Shown here in pieces: positions 21,158 through 34,150 of a DNA stretch of 64,000 nt (its first letter is position 1; every line of letters starts with the position of its first letter). Made by a program: the position numbers and the translations under genes. Below the pieces are notes generated by a model that had not been told where the DNA came from, did not search any database, and saw nothing but the letters and a program-made list of their open reading frames with translations. The stretch is from Melieria omissa. Lineage: Eukaryota; Arthropoda; Insecta; Diptera; Ulidiidae. The stretch lies in NCBI GenBank assembly GCA_963971225.1, contig OZ020267.1, forward strand, positions 124,871,568-124,935,567, read 5' to 3'.

Positions 21158-21600
21158 TTAACACTAGAATGCCCGATTGTTTTCTGACTCTTTTTATTTT
21201 ATTGGTTTTTAAGTAGCACATTTTGTGGTTTAAAAAGCAAATTAATTTAAATATAACGGCGTACTTTACACATAAATGGGATAAAGTAGAATGAAATTTA
21301 GAATACAATGATATATTTTTTAAATATTTGCAATTAATTGAAATTTTCATATTTCGCAATTGAAGATGTATATTTGTCTATTTATCAGTAAGTTTGGCTG
21401 AAAATTTTATAAAGGTAGTCAAAATAACTCCTTTTGGGCATTTAAGGTAAATGTTGTAAAATTGGGGTAAAATTTTTTTATAATAGTTTTAATTAATTAA
21501 TTAATTTATTATTTAGCTTTAAAAGTTACTAAGAGTCACGTAAGATATTTTTCAATTCTCAATGCTGTCACAATGACTACCTTGGGCATTCTAGTGTTAA
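21158..21600. mobile_element. TTAA-flanked MITE, family D
   Basis: Perfect 17-bp inverted termini include the TTAA: TTAACACTAGAATGCCC at 21158-21174 and its complement ending at 21600. It is 443 bp, AT-rich and non-coding. The TTAA target indicates piggyBac-type transposition, but the terminus is CACTAG rather than CCC, so it is a separate lineage from families A to C. Confidence 0.75.
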
Positions 21601-23512
21601 TGCACTAGAAAAACTATTACACAAAGTATTTGTCATGTTTTTTGTCTTTATTTTTGTCTCTTTTTGTCTACTTCCAACTGGTTATTTTCTTTATTTATTT
21701 TGTGTCTAATTTTTTGATACGCCAGTTCAAATATGATTTCGAGCATAGTTACTGTCGTGGCTCAATGCACTATTTCGATACATAACAAGAAATCAAAAAA
21801 CTGCATTAGTAGCAATTTTGCATCCATTTTTCTTTTATTTTCCTCTCTCTCTCTCACTCTTTAGAAGATCGTGTCAATATTTCACTAAAAGTATAGTATA
21901 AACAAACAGCTCATAAATAAATAAACAACTATATTAATACACTGAGCATGTTCTATGCTCTTTTCATAATTTCAATCAGCGTCTCTTAGATAATCAAATG
22001 TCATTGAAGCGTTTTATTTTTCGCTTCTTCTTTCGCTTTCTACTTTTTTTTGTTGTTTTGTGCTTATATCGCTGTTATTCATTCAGTGCTACTTATTAGC
22101 AATATTGTTGTTGTTTTTTATTTGTACTTTTCCGCACTCTTGAGCTAATTTGCATAGGAAATGCCATAAGCGTTAATAGGAAAATTACGTGCGGCAGTTG
22201 TCTCCACTTGCACACAGTCATTCATAACTGGCGATTGTCTTCCGCGCAAATGGCGAGTGCACGCTCCCACAGCCGCGCACACACACACACACACACACAA
22301 GCACGCTCGCCTACATGTAGTCGCAGTGCACGCGGACTGCGCGTAATTGATATGAGAAAATTACGTATACGTCATGGTGTCTGTGCGGCAGCGCACAAAT
22401 CAAGTTGAACTTTATCAGCGAAATGAATTTTTTTGTTTTTACTTTTTATGTGGGTCAACGCTACTTGAGAAAGTATGTTGACTACTCTTTACGTATTTAT
22501 TAAATTTTATTAATTTTTTTATTTATTTTCTATTTTTCTGCTATAGTGGAACACAGTAAGTTTAAGAAATACCAGCTGGTTTTAGAATTATACATTCAAA
22601 AGCCAATAACCTCTAAAGTAAATGTTTCTTATTTATTATATTTTAAAATTACAGTGTTGCATAAAATAAAACAGACATTGAGTGACGCTTTAGAAATTTA
22701 TAGCGATTACTGCAAATAAATTTATAAGTTTTTACACACATTCTCTCAAAAATTATTTGCTATCATCAAAATGAAATATTTTTGTTCATATTTTGCAATT
22801 TGCGCGTTTGTTCAGCTAAATTAATTTGTTTTTGCTTTTTGCACTGTTTACACTTTTGCCGGCAGAATGCAAGTGGAAAGAACTCGCTGCGCAGACTCAT
22901 CGCTCATCAGGCCGAAAATGAAAAAAAAATTGCAATTTTAAAATAATAACTCGTCGTCATACATACTCAACATATGCACTTACATACAATAACAACATGA
23001 GCAATCAGAATTAGCGTTAAGCACAAAATAAAAATTGAAGCAGCAACAAATTTCTACCATATATTACACACATACATACACACACACACATCGGCCAAAT
23101 CATTTCCCAATGCATTGTGTGGTATGTGAGAACGTGTGTGTGTGTATGCTGGCTCATGTGAATAATGTGCAACGATTCATGTCTAACAAATGTGCGCCTT
23201 ATGCACTTTTCGGCCATTTGACGGAACACACAAATCATGCAACGTACTCACGCGCTGCCGTCGGAGCAGACAACTGATGAGTGCAGCTGGCAAGTGCTAT
23301 GTAAATATTACGAAAGTGTGCGTTGCTGTGGACTGTTGGACAAACGGGTTGGCATTTTTGCACAATCAGAACGCAAATTGGCTCAGGCGAATGATGAAAA
23401 TCGACTGCAGTGTGCCGGGCTTTCAAAACAATCAAACAACATTTTCAAGGAATTTCAAGTAATTTCTAGATATTTATGAAATCTAAAAATATGTAATTGA
23501 TATCGATTTACT
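21601..23512. other. gene-free stretch, host-like
   Basis: No gene recognised. CA repeats occur at about 22276-22300 and 23067-23092, and TG-rich text at 23130-23150. The region looks like ordinary fly intergenic or intronic DNA. Confidence 0.5.
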
Positions 23513-24054
23513 TTAACCCTTTCGTTAGTTTGTTGCCATATGGCAACGTGGTCCTTTGTGGATGTCTAAACCACATGGTGGTTTCAAGAATAAATCTTGT
23601 ATTTGTTCATACAATAGTTTGAAGCTTTAGCAATAATACAAAAATAATAAACTGAATTTTTAAGTTTAAAAAAGTAAAGTATACACTATTTTTAATGTTA
23701 TATTTGTAAAAAGTAATGAAAGAAGAAGCAGAAAACAATGGGATAGATTTTTAATTTTACTTTTTACTTCAATTCAAATGCTTTTTTTTTAATAATTTAG
23801 CTGAAGTAAATGAAAAAATATTCAATTTTTATTATTTATCTAACTAATATAAATAAACAAGTTAAAATTTTTATGTTTAAGTAATTATTACAACCAGAAC
23901 GAAATGGTTGCTGTCATGTGAGAAAAAACAGAGTTTGGTAACAAAAATTAATAAAAATATTATGGGATCTTGTTGTTGTAACCGCACAAAATACTTAATC
24001 AATGAATTTAACATCATAACTTTCCCCAGTAAAAAACTGTAGTGAAAGGGTTAA
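23513..24054. mobile_element. TTAA-flanked piggyBac-like MITE, family A copy 2
   Basis: It starts TTAACCCTTTCG and ends GAAAGGGTTAA (542 bp). It is the reverse orientation of the copies at 6745 and 47195 and aligns with them along its length, including the perfect palindrome GTTGCCATATGGCAAC (23532-23547), 15 bases inside the terminus. Non-coding. Confidence 0.85.
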
Positions 24055-24439
24055 AGAGTCCTTAATAAATGAAAACATTTAGTATGCTGTGGAATGCCTA
24101 AGGGGCTGCGATTTAACCTCCTACGAATTAACTGCATAGGTAGTCGATAAAATGATAATTTTCATGTGTCTGTAGAACTTTTCAAACGTAAAAACGATAC
24201 ATACCCCATCTGACGTCTCTAAAATGTCCAATAAGGCAATTGACCTCACAGTATTCAAACAAAAAACCCAATCCACACATAGGAATAAAACGTTTTGAAG
24301 TTGCGGACAGTTATTAATAGTTTCAATTCCTCTACCAATGTTAGGCATGTATTACATTATGTTAATAATTAATAATAATTATACATTTTAAATGCAAATT
24401 GTTTATCATGGACACAAGTGAAATACCACTGGGCCCAAA
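24055..24439. other. unassigned stretch
   Basis: Nothing recognisable. A 75-codon minus-strand ORF (24121-24348) has no family resemblance. Confidence 0.4.
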
Positions 24440-24720
24440 ACAAACACTGTATTGTGTTATAAAATGAAAAATCTTTATTTATTCTTTTTAAACTGTTTCA
24501 TCCCCCTCGATGCAATGCATTTATGCCAGCATTTTTTTCAGTCTTTGAAGCATCCAAAATAGCCATTTTCTGGAATGACCTTTAACATCTTCTCCGGTTC
24601 GGCTTTTATCACCTAAATCGACTCAAAGCGATGTCCCCGGAGCGGTCTTTCGAGTTTAGCGAATAGTCCAAAGTCGCATGGAGCTAAATCAGGTGAATAC
24701 GAGGGTTGCGGAATGAATTT
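24440..24720 (-). pseudogene. mariner-family transposase C-terminal relic
   Basis: The minus strand from about 24716 reads IPQPSYSPDLAPCDFGLFAK, then LERPLRGHRFESI and a stop. In the same frame it continues VIKAEPEKMLKVIPENGYFG and, after another stop, KKCWHKCIASRG. The YSPDLAPCDF block holds the third catalytic aspartate of mariner transposases, and the spacing to WHKCIAS matches the normal C-terminus. At least two stops make it inactive. No termini were identified. Confidence 0.8.
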
Positions 24721-27700
24721 GGTTTTCTTTGTTCAATAGTTTTAAGTTAAAGCTTAAGTTTTTTTTTAATTCATTTAGTCTGTAAGAACCATTTAATAAA
24801 GAATAAAGAATAAATAATATGGGTCGGATTTTTGGCAAAATCATCACAAAGAATGAGTGCAGTGTGAGATGGCCGAGATTTGACCTGTCTGAGGCCCAAA
24901 ACATCCTTACAAATGGCATTAACTGATTATTTGATATGCCAATATCAATAAGGTCAATATCGTAAGGTCTTTTATTGTTATTCGACAGTTTGCAAGCACC
25001 AACTCCTTGATTTGATTGACGTGTTGTCTGCCTTCTTTGAACATATTTTATCAATCAAATTTTGTTGTTTTTGACAAAGCTTGGTCCGCGTAAGCCTTCT
25101 TCAACATTCTCAACGTTTTCGTAGCGGCTATTTTATTCAGAAAACCACATTTATCACACTTCTTTCTTAAATAATTTCAGACATTGTAAAAATCTAAAAA
25201 TTCACATTTTGTGTCGTAAAAAACCAAAACTAACTCAAACACAAATGACATTTAGGGCTTGAAATTTGGTATGGATATCTGAAACAGTGCTGCCAATCTA
25301 TCACCTCTTGGTGTGACCATCTGAAGAAGGCGCGCGCAAAGTAGGGGCGCTTGGAGAGAACTCTTGTGGCAGTCTGTAACTCAGGTTTATTGGCTTAGAA
25401 ACTACGATAAAAAATATGGAAAAGGTAGAGAAAAGTCTGAAAAAATTACACAGTACCTGTATCTCACTAACTAGAGCTGCTACAAAAAATCTGAGGGAAG
25501 ATTCGAAATTAGCGCACCGAAATTAGTAAAAACAACAATAGAAAAACTCTATGCAACAGAAAATATAGTGCGATTTTGTTGTCCTGTGTTATTTTTGAAA
25601 TGTTTTTAATGAGATTCTTATATCATAATTGGATGACTGAATGAGCCAGTACGAAAGTTAATTTTTTAATGTTTACTGTTTGTTTTATTGATTTTTTAAT
25701 TCTGATAATGAAAAAGAACTCCTAGGAATATGAAGAAAGCGGTGTAAATGAGTCAATGAGTGAGTGACTCAGTAAGTAAGAGAATCATTGAATGAGTCAG
25801 CTAGTGGGTAGTGTGAGTGTAGTAAATGGTTGAATATATATTCAATAGTTATGCATAGGCACGTTTCAATTTTTTTGTTTACAGCACTAAAAAAACATTT
25901 TAAATTTATTTTAATTATTTATTAGTTAAAGAATTAGGTTTCTTTAGCTTCATTGAGTGTATGACTGAATGAATGCATGATTGAGTAACAAAAGTGAAGT
26001 GAGTGTAGTGAGGTAAATAGAGTGAATGAAGTGAGCGGATTGAGTAAGCAGATGCAATTTTGGAAGTTTTAATGAATAAAATTACATATAAATCCAACCC
26101 TGAATATAAATCATCCAGAGTTTATAAATTATAAATTGATAAAGGGCCGTTTTCTTTACTCGGAATTAAATAATTTCTGATAAAACGTTGCGCATTTACC
26201 TAAAACAACAATGATTCAGGTTTCTACACGGAACTTTTTACGTAAAAACTTCTGATCTTTCATCCGTTTTGCTGTGTTTTAACTCTACCTTTTCCATTTC
26301 CAAAACAAAATAATGCCTAATCGGCAAATGCTCAAATAAATCCATTCTGCTCACCCCCCCTTTACATAAAGCTTAAAAGACTTTTTTGGCATTTTATAAA
26401 TATTAAAGAATTACTTCTTGAAACACCCCCGAAAATATTTTTCTGAATCCGCCCCTGGCAGGAGTAATGAAATAACCATTAACGTAGATTTTTCTTTAAT
26501 TTTTACTCGTGAGATTATAACTTGACTCTAATTTTGTCCTTACTGCAGATTGAAAAATTTTATAAATCTTTTTTTTTCTGCAACGTTCCTTCAACTCAAT
26601 CACATAACAACTCGCTCGCAAAAGGTCGCATTACATTTTTTATATTTCGTATAAATTTTCAACGCATAGACATAGCCACTTATTGGCCTTGAACGTAATT
26701 GCAGTGACTTTTTATTGTAATCCATTGTAAACATAATCATTAAGTGGTCTCGTTCGCCCAAGTGTCAGACAAGTATCATTGACGATTTCAGTGCACATTT
26801 GTACATACATACAAACACACTTGGATCATAATCAACATTACAGACTCTTCAACGAGCACTGACATCCAGAACCACAATAGAGACGCAGTTTGCTGTCTTT
26901 CAGCTAATGTGTATCATGATTTCGTCATTTACATATTTGCTCAAGAAAAGAACAACATAATCAACACACACATATACACACAGACACATATTTACAAGTT
27001 CATTGTCATTAGAAGCATTCAAGTTGAGGCCGCCGCTACCCACAAGTGCGCTCGTCTGTCGAGCATTTCAGCGTTAAATTTAAGCGACATTATTCAATTT
27101 TGCTGAGATATAGACGCATCATTTTGTCTTATACGTCCACAAATGTTTACAATTGGGATTTGGAAAAGTTGACGTAAATAAGTGAAAGCGTTAATGTTCA
27201 CAAGTCCTCAATTGAATGCTGCAAGCTGTCTGCTGCTGTTCAACACATAAATTGTCACAATCAAAATGCAGCCAGCAATGAAATATAAATAAATAATTCT
27301 ATATTTGTTCAGTTGCCTTCGCAATTTATTTCAACGCTTTGCTTGCGCCTCGGCAATATTTTTCGTTTGATGCGTTGTAGCTGCTTCTTGGAAATGATGC
27401 CAAGAGACCAGCACACGCACATGCAACATTCCGATGCAGTGCACCTGACCCACTCAGCCAATGAGCAAAACCTCAAAATACCATAAACTACTACAGCCAT
27501 AACCATAGCAACAGCAACAACAACAATAGCAGCAATATTGCAATATAAAAACCCCTTAAAATAAAGCAAAAGCAAAAGGACCCACTCGCAATGCCACATT
27601 ACGAGTACAACGACACTATGACCGGCGCCAGCATGCGCCGAGCAGCTGAGCGCACCGAGCAGCTGTCTTTGTTTACGGTCTGTCTCTGTTCAATGCTGAG

Positions 27701-28186
27701 ACAGAAGATGCCATTACTCGGCTGCAACTCTCTGTGCGCAGTGGCACTTTTCACGCTCTCGCTCGGGCGACACATTTCCGCATTCACAATGTTCACACAA
27801 CGCTCGGCGCTAAGCTTTCATTAGAATCGATGAATGTACTCTGGGAATGAGGCCGATGATATAATGCCACTTTATGGGTAAAATTATGGCTCATGAAAGT
27901 GTGTATTTATGGCTAAAATAGCAAAGCTTTTGTGGGTTAGTGTGTTGGATTTGTTGAGCTTTGTGGAACTTCAACTACTTAGCTCAAACAAGTATTATCA
28001 TTTTTGTATGTAATAAACTATGGCCGGTCCATTAAGGGGTTTTCAGATGGTTTCCTAAAGATCCCGATTTTTCACAAAAATTCCTGAAATGTTCCTTTAT
28101 CTAAGTATATTTTGTTCATATCGCTCCTGATCTTCCAAAGAGTGCTCAGATCCTTACACTCGGACCAAATGTAGTCTCCTTTATCT
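24721..28186. other. gene-free stretch
   Basis: No gene recognised. 26400-26460 contains CACCCCCGAAA...TCCGCCCCTG, resembling a decayed G/C-run hAT end. 26780-27830 is less AT-rich, with several overlapping chance ORFs of 65-96 codons. A (CA)-rich tract lies at 26962-26990. Confidence 0.5.
25735..26050. repeat. degenerate GAGT/GAAT tetramer region
   Basis: Two blocks (about 25735-25830 and 25955-26050) consist of interrupted GAGT, GAAT and GTGA words. They resemble a decayed form of the tetramer arrays at 55919 and 60635. Confidence 0.6.
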
Positions 28187-28245
28187 ATCTATCACATCAC
28201 ATCACATCACATCACATCACATCACATCACATCACATCACATCAC

Positions 28246-28343
<98 letters not shown>

Positions 28344-28433
28344 TCTATTCTATTCTATTCTATTCTATTCTATTTTATTTTATTCTATTCTATTCTATTC
28401 TATTCTATTCTATTCTATTCTATTCTATCTATC
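28187..28433. repeat. compound microsatellite ATCAC / ATCT / ATTCT
   Basis: Three arrays abut: ATCAC pentamers at about 28191-28247, CTAT tetramers at about 28246-28340, and CTATT pentamers at about 28337-28427, with a short interruption near 28374-28380. The units differ from each other by one or two bases. Confidence 0.95.
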
Positions 28434-31400
28434 TGCCTTAAGTTTTCATCGCCTTTATAAAATTTCCAAGCAAACCTGGTCGAAGCTAAATCAAAACAAC
28501 TACAACATTAAAGACTCCTAAATGGAATGGAGAGAGATTATTGGGGCCGCTGAAAGTATAAACCAGCCGAAATAATTCATTCAGTTTTTCATTTGCATTT
28601 GCTTCAAAAATAATCCGTTGACTAAAATCATAGTAAACATGCACAAATATTTAAGAATGTTTATAATAACAGTGGAGTTAAGTTTTTCTCCATTTCCTCA
28701 AACGAATTTTTAATTTTACATTTGATTGGCGCTGCCGAACATACCTAAATATTTTTTAATTCCATTCTAAAATAACAAATTCATAAATTTTAATTCAGCT
28801 TCAGATTGTCTCTAAAAACTTTTCTCTACAGATTGCGGCTCCCAAATATAATTTAACCGCTTGGAATTATTTATCTCAATGGGTATTAGGAATAACTGAA
28901 TCAAACGTGGCTAACATTGCATTAAATGAAGCACACGCACACACACAAACAAATAAATAAACAAACACAGCGCCAGCACAACAACTGTTTTCATATGAGC
29001 ATTTAATTTTGCCTCTCATGCATAGTCGAGCTAAAAAGGAGCAAAAGGATAACACAACCGAGCGGCGAACCCTTTAACAGCAGAAATATTCGAGTCAGCA
29101 TGATTTCATATAAATCGTACGACTTAAAAACCAATTTCAACAAATAAAACTGTTGCAAACACACACACAATTACATACAAACACATACACATACACACTT
29201 AGAATACTAACAGCAAGGTTCATGCAAACATAAAGTGGAGAGGCGCTTAGCCGACTGGGGCTAAAGTGACCCTTTGCTACTTGCTGAAACTTCAGTTGGC
29301 CGGAGGCTGCAACGCTGTTGTTGTTGTTATTGTTTTTGACGGCATAAAAGCATTAGCCTCAACCCTCACTCGATGACGACTTAATTCGAAAGCGCGCAAC
29401 GAAATGCCAAACGCTCCCAAATTGTTTATAAATGTGGCAACATTGGAGTTCAAGTGGAAGCGGCGCGTTGCCGCAACGTGCCTCAGTTTTCAATTTATTT
29501 CAGGTGCCGCAGTTGTGGCGCATTGTGGGCTGGCCGGGTTGGTGTGCAAAGAAAGAGCTGCGGCAATAAAAGGACGAACGCTGCCAATCAGCGCCCAAAG
29601 TACACAAGAAGACTAAATCAACAAAAACAACAACTTCAATTAAAAATAAAAAAAAATTGCGTGAATATTTGCAGCTGCATTTGAAGAGGAGAAAAGCACC
29701 AAGTGTCCAAAACGGCTCGGTGACTAAACGCTCAAATGGCCAAATGCGCAGTCGTTGTTATTGTTGCCTATTTTCTCAACGCAGCTAATACTAATTGTAG
29801 CTTAATGGCGGCACGTGGTAAAAATGGCGATTTTTGTGTGTTGGTTTGGGTTTGTTGGTGTGTTGGTGTGTCGGTGTGTTGATGTGCATGTGTGCAGCAT
29901 ATAACAAACGTACTGCGAAGTCATTATCGTGCACGAATTTTTGCACAAATGAAGCAAAAAGATGAAATTACAATGTAGCATGAGAATTAACACTAGAAAT
30001 ATAGAAAACCTTCAGTAGCTGAAAAGACCATTGAAGTCATTTTTAACATTAAAGAGCGTTTGTCTATATAAATGTATGAAAATTAAAACCAAGTTCGAGT
30101 AAATTATTGAAAAATGTTATGAAAAATAGAAGCAATTAAAAGTGAAACACAGTCAAAATGCCCCTATTAGTATTCCTGGGGTTAAAGACAGCTGTCCATT
30201 AGCTGAACTCAATGGTACACGCAATTATTGTTGACCGCATTAATGACCGCCAATTGCTACTTCAGCCAGACATATTTTTCTAATGTTCAAGGACATGGCG
30301 AAGTGGCAGCAAAGAAACCAACTAATTGAGTGAAAAATTAATTCAAGAAGAACAAGAAAGAAAGTCAAAGTGTTACTTGAGTTCTGTTCAATTTGAGTTT
30401 CCAAACAACACTCAACACTTTAGTAAAATCAACAACGAATTCAACTTAATTTAATGCATTTCCTGCACTCAAACGACCTCAAGTTTAAACACCAAGTAAC
30501 ACTCGAGAACTTAACAACCATAACTTCCCAGCCAATTACCGTTTTATCTGTGCACCAACCGAACACTTTGAACTTGCCACAGCTGCCGCGCGTAAAGCCA
30601 ACGCCAAAGCCGACAGGCATCGCAAGCACTTTACGCGTTTAGGTTTAACTGCTGCAGCGGCACTTACCAACGTGCCTCGAAAGATAATTAAGCACCCTTT
30701 GACCCCCCCAGCACCCTTCAATGTTAACGCGAATTGGTTTTAACAAAAATGGCCATTTTATTACTTTTCATTATTATTCGCTCTGAGCGAAGCTCCTGCC
30801 ATATAATTTGTTGTAATTTCTAACGGTTTCTGCTAAATTAGCAGCAAAGTTTTGCAGAATCCTAATGAACTCACCGAGCAGTTGAAAAGTGCCGCAAGGA
30901 TATTTCCACTTTAATGGGCAACTTTCGTTTTGTCGAAATTTCCATTTGACATTATTGAACGGTTTAGAAAAGTAATTTCATAAAATGGCATTTTTTTATT
31001 TCAAAACAATTTTATTGAATTTTGGTTAAATTGAAAATCTGTTCAGCTCCTCAGTGGGCATCAGCTGTGCAATATTTTACTGCAGTTTGCTTCCTTCCCA
31101 TACAAAAGTTGGTCGAAATATTGTAGCTAAAAATTGACAATAAAAATTGTATTACATACAATTTAAATGAATAAACGCACAGAGCACTTTCCTACTTCAA
31201 TTGCGCTATTATCCTTTTTTTAAGGTGCAACATCAGCGCCTGTCGCTTTGCTGTGAGCTGCAAGCTGTCATTGTGGACCATGGCCGCCAGTTACAGAACC
31301 CAATTGCGAGCAACTTTTATAGCAGCTCGTTCACTAAATCACTGCCTTGTCCTGGCAGCTTGTAGCAGATGGCAAAAGGACACCATTTTTCGGCTGTGTA

Positions 31401-32490
31401 AAGGTGTGTGTGTATGTGTGTGTTAATGCTAAACTAAACGCCACTCTGGCACATGGAGCAACCATTTTAAATGGCTTAACCATTGTTTCGGCTGAAAGTG
31501 TGCTTTCAGTCATTTCGTTTGTCATTTGTGTTGACACCAAATGTAACTAATTTTTTTTTATAATTTCACTAAAATATTTTTCAACTTAAATCGGTCCCAT
31601 TTTCCATTTTTCCACCACTTGTTTGCCCCTCAATCAATTCAAGTTTAAGCACACTTTATAAATTATGTATGCTTTACAAGTCGTTTAGTGTTTGTGTCAA
31701 TCATTCAAATCTCTCATCCAAACGCAACAACACTTAAAACTCAACAAATCTCAACTTAACCCAAACCTATGTGGTTTTAGCATCGTCAGTTTTGTTTGCC
31801 TATCTGAGTGTCTATCAGTCAGTCAGTCGGTGTGCTTATGCCAGAAATCAACAAGCTCGCATTTAGTTCGCAACTTTGCTCACCTCATAATGTTTGCCAA
31901 CCCTTGCGGCCATGTCATCAATTCGTTTATTTACATTCCATGCCTTTCGCCTGCCGCGCGCATCTTTCTACGCTTGGCCACTTTTTGAGGCAGCGGCCTC
32001 TGGACAAAATAGATGTAAACAACAGCCGACAGCCGCCCCTCGCCGTCAAACCCCAATCAGCTGCTGTTGTTTACTATGGCCGGTCGACTGGCCCTTGTCG
32101 AGCCACAACTTCCGCCAACTAAGCAGACATGCTGGCTGCTCGATTGTCGCTCTGCTCTCGACATTTGTCCAGAAAACAAGAATGATGCTAACATTGGCGC
32201 TTTCGATTTGAAAATCAGCGTTAACAGCGTTGAACATGTTGTCGCGTTCAATTCGTTTTGCTGTTTGTATAAATACCCAAATTGACAGCGCATCAGCAAC
32301 AGTTGCTGCGGCGGTGTTGCATTCGATCGGTTCATGATTGCTGTGTGTGTTTGTGCGGGCGCGCGCGAGTATTTGTGCTTTGTTAGAAAGTAATTTTTTG
32401 AATCAAAACAACCAAAGGAAAGGAAGAAAAACGGAAAATAAAAATTATAAAAAATTAATACAAGAAATATAAAAATTAATAATAAAAAGT
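28434..32490. other. gene-free stretch, host-like
   Basis: No gene recognised. Less AT-rich blocks at 29240-29750, 30440-30720 and 31220-32350 carry clusters of overlapping ORFs of 60-105 codons in several frames, without family motifs, splice structure or codon signal I can read. Short GT repeats are at about 29828-29880 and 31405-31425, and a GTCA run at 31815. Confidence 0.5.
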
Positions 32491-32502
32491 AAATATAGTT
32501 CT

Positions 32503-32836
32503 GCAGCCGCCGTGGCTCAGTTGGTTAGTGCGCGGTCCAACGAGTCGCATGCAGAGCGACGCAAGATCGAATACTGCATGTAGTAACACCTAAAAAAAAC
32601 AAAAATAACGGGAAACTCGTTTTCTCTTTCGGTGGCTGTCCTCTCATCTGGAAATGGCAAACCTCTGAGAGTAAAAATTGCCTATGAAAAAGCTCCCAAC
32701 CTGCCGTTCGGAACCGGCATAAAACTGTAGGTCCCTTCCACCCGCGTACAAAATTCACACGCACAACACGGGTGGTTGCGGGAAGCTAGGCCTTAGTCTC
32801 GCGTAAGCGGGCTGTCGTGCCAATCAATTAATTATA
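32503..32836 (+). mobile_element. tRNA-derived SINE with perfect target duplication
   Basis: The element is flanked by a perfect 12-bp direct repeat, AAATATAGTTCT (32491-32502 and 32837-32848). Its 5' part has a textbook RNA polymerase III box A, TGGCTCAGTTGG (32513-32524), in a D-arm-like context ending TTAGTGCGC. A diverged box B, GATCGAATAC, follows about 40 bases later. The body (32590-32810) is unrelated to tRNA and includes a GC-rich 3' region, followed by an AT-rich tail AATTAATTATA. The anticodon arm is not recognisable. The SINE encodes no protein and would depend on a partner LINE, not identified here, for mobility. The intact duplication suggests a relatively young insertion. Confidence 0.88.
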
Positions 32837-32848
32837 AAATATAGTTCT

Positions 32849-34010
32849 TGTTTATCATATGAAAAATAACAAAACAAATTGTATCTTTTTGTTGAACATT
32901 AAAGTGTTAACAGCCGGAGACTGTGGCGAAAAAGATATTTATAAAACGCATACATAGAAATCCCCAAAATTACTTTAATCATACAGAAAACATTTAGATA
33001 CATCTGTCAAAGATGAAATATAACACAAATTCAATTCACAATTAAAACCAAAATTAATCAAAGTAAAATAAAATAAAATAAAATAAAATAAAATAAAATA
33101 AAATAAAACTTCGTACCTTTGAATCGTTAACGAATCATTTAAATTTGTAATGTTTTCATTTTTGTTAATCTGAAGTTTAGGTATTTTTATATTTTACTTA
33201 GATTTATTGGCTTTCTGACTAAATATGTTTTGCCTTGCCACGCCTTCCCTATTAAAGCTGGGCTGGCATTAAAAAAACTTTTTTCGTAAACTTTAGAAAA
33301 AACCAAAACTAGCTTTGTGTAAAACCCAAAAACAATGATAGCAAAGGCTTAAACAGTGATTTTGTATTACAGAAAGCCACAGGGACGCGGAAGTGTTAAA
33401 AAACGTTTAATCTGCGATTACGGACACACGCCCACATCGATCTTGCTCAAACTCATTTTCCATGCCTTGTTTCATCTAATTCGTCCTCCTATTTAAAAAA
33501 TTTTAAAATAAAAACTAAAAAAATATAAACATGCATACATACTAAAGAGCTGCACAAAAATTTCTATTGGACACACTGCACTACTGCACAGTACTGTCAA
33601 GTACTGTACTTCAGTGGCGCAATGACAGCAAAATCAAATGCTCAATAGTTTTATTCTGCAACAAAGCAAGCACTGCATCATTCGAAAACCTTTTCGCTAT
33701 AACAGCGACAGTGCTGTTCTGTTGTGAAGCAAAACATCAAAACAGAAAGCTATAATGAAGTTAAGTAATGGTAAATCACAGCGAGCACACTGAGTGAAGT
33801 AGAACTTCTACTTCACACCGAGTGAAACAAAACTTCTAATTCACACCGAGTGAAACAGACTTAAATGAATATCGAAAAAACATGTTTTAAACCTGCGTTT
33901 TTTTATATTAATGTTGTTGTAATGCTTGAAATGCAGCCCAGGTTCCATACAAAATACCAAAAACACACATCAACTACTCCGATCGTGCAAAACAAAACAC
34001 CGTACGCTTG
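32849..34010. other. gene-free stretch with AAAAT array
   Basis: About 33063-33107 is a pure ATAAA pentamer run of roughly nine units. 33795-33860 has a loose repeat of GAGTGAA/CTTCACAC words. No genes seen. Confidence 0.6.
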
Positions 34011-34011
34011 A

Positions 34012-34150
34012 AAATGTTCTACTTCAGTGCTTCACTGCAGTCTTGTTCTACTTCAGTGTTGTTCTACTTCAGTGTTGTTCTACTTCAATGATGTTCTACT
34101 TCAGTGTTGTTCTACTTCAATGTTTTTCTACTTCAGTGTTGTTCTATCCT
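34012..34150. repeat. 18-bp tandem repeat
   Basis: About seven to eight units of TTCTACTTCAGTGTTGTT occur with scattered single-base changes (CAATG for CAGTG, and similar). The frame stays open across it, giving a Val-Leu-Phe-Tyr-Phe-Ser repeat, but this is a by-product of an 18-bp period. Confidence 0.85.

Noticed and set aside
28191..28340. CRISPR-like regular repeats
   Set aside because: Plain microsatellite without spacers, in an animal genome.
31692..32335. Cluster of overlapping 70-105 codon ORFs as exons
   Set aside because: Open in several frames on both strands because the region is less AT-rich; no consistent frame, motif or splice signals.
33610..33622. CAGTGGCGC as a hAT terminus
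   Set aside because: Only nine bases match, with no inverted partner or duplication.
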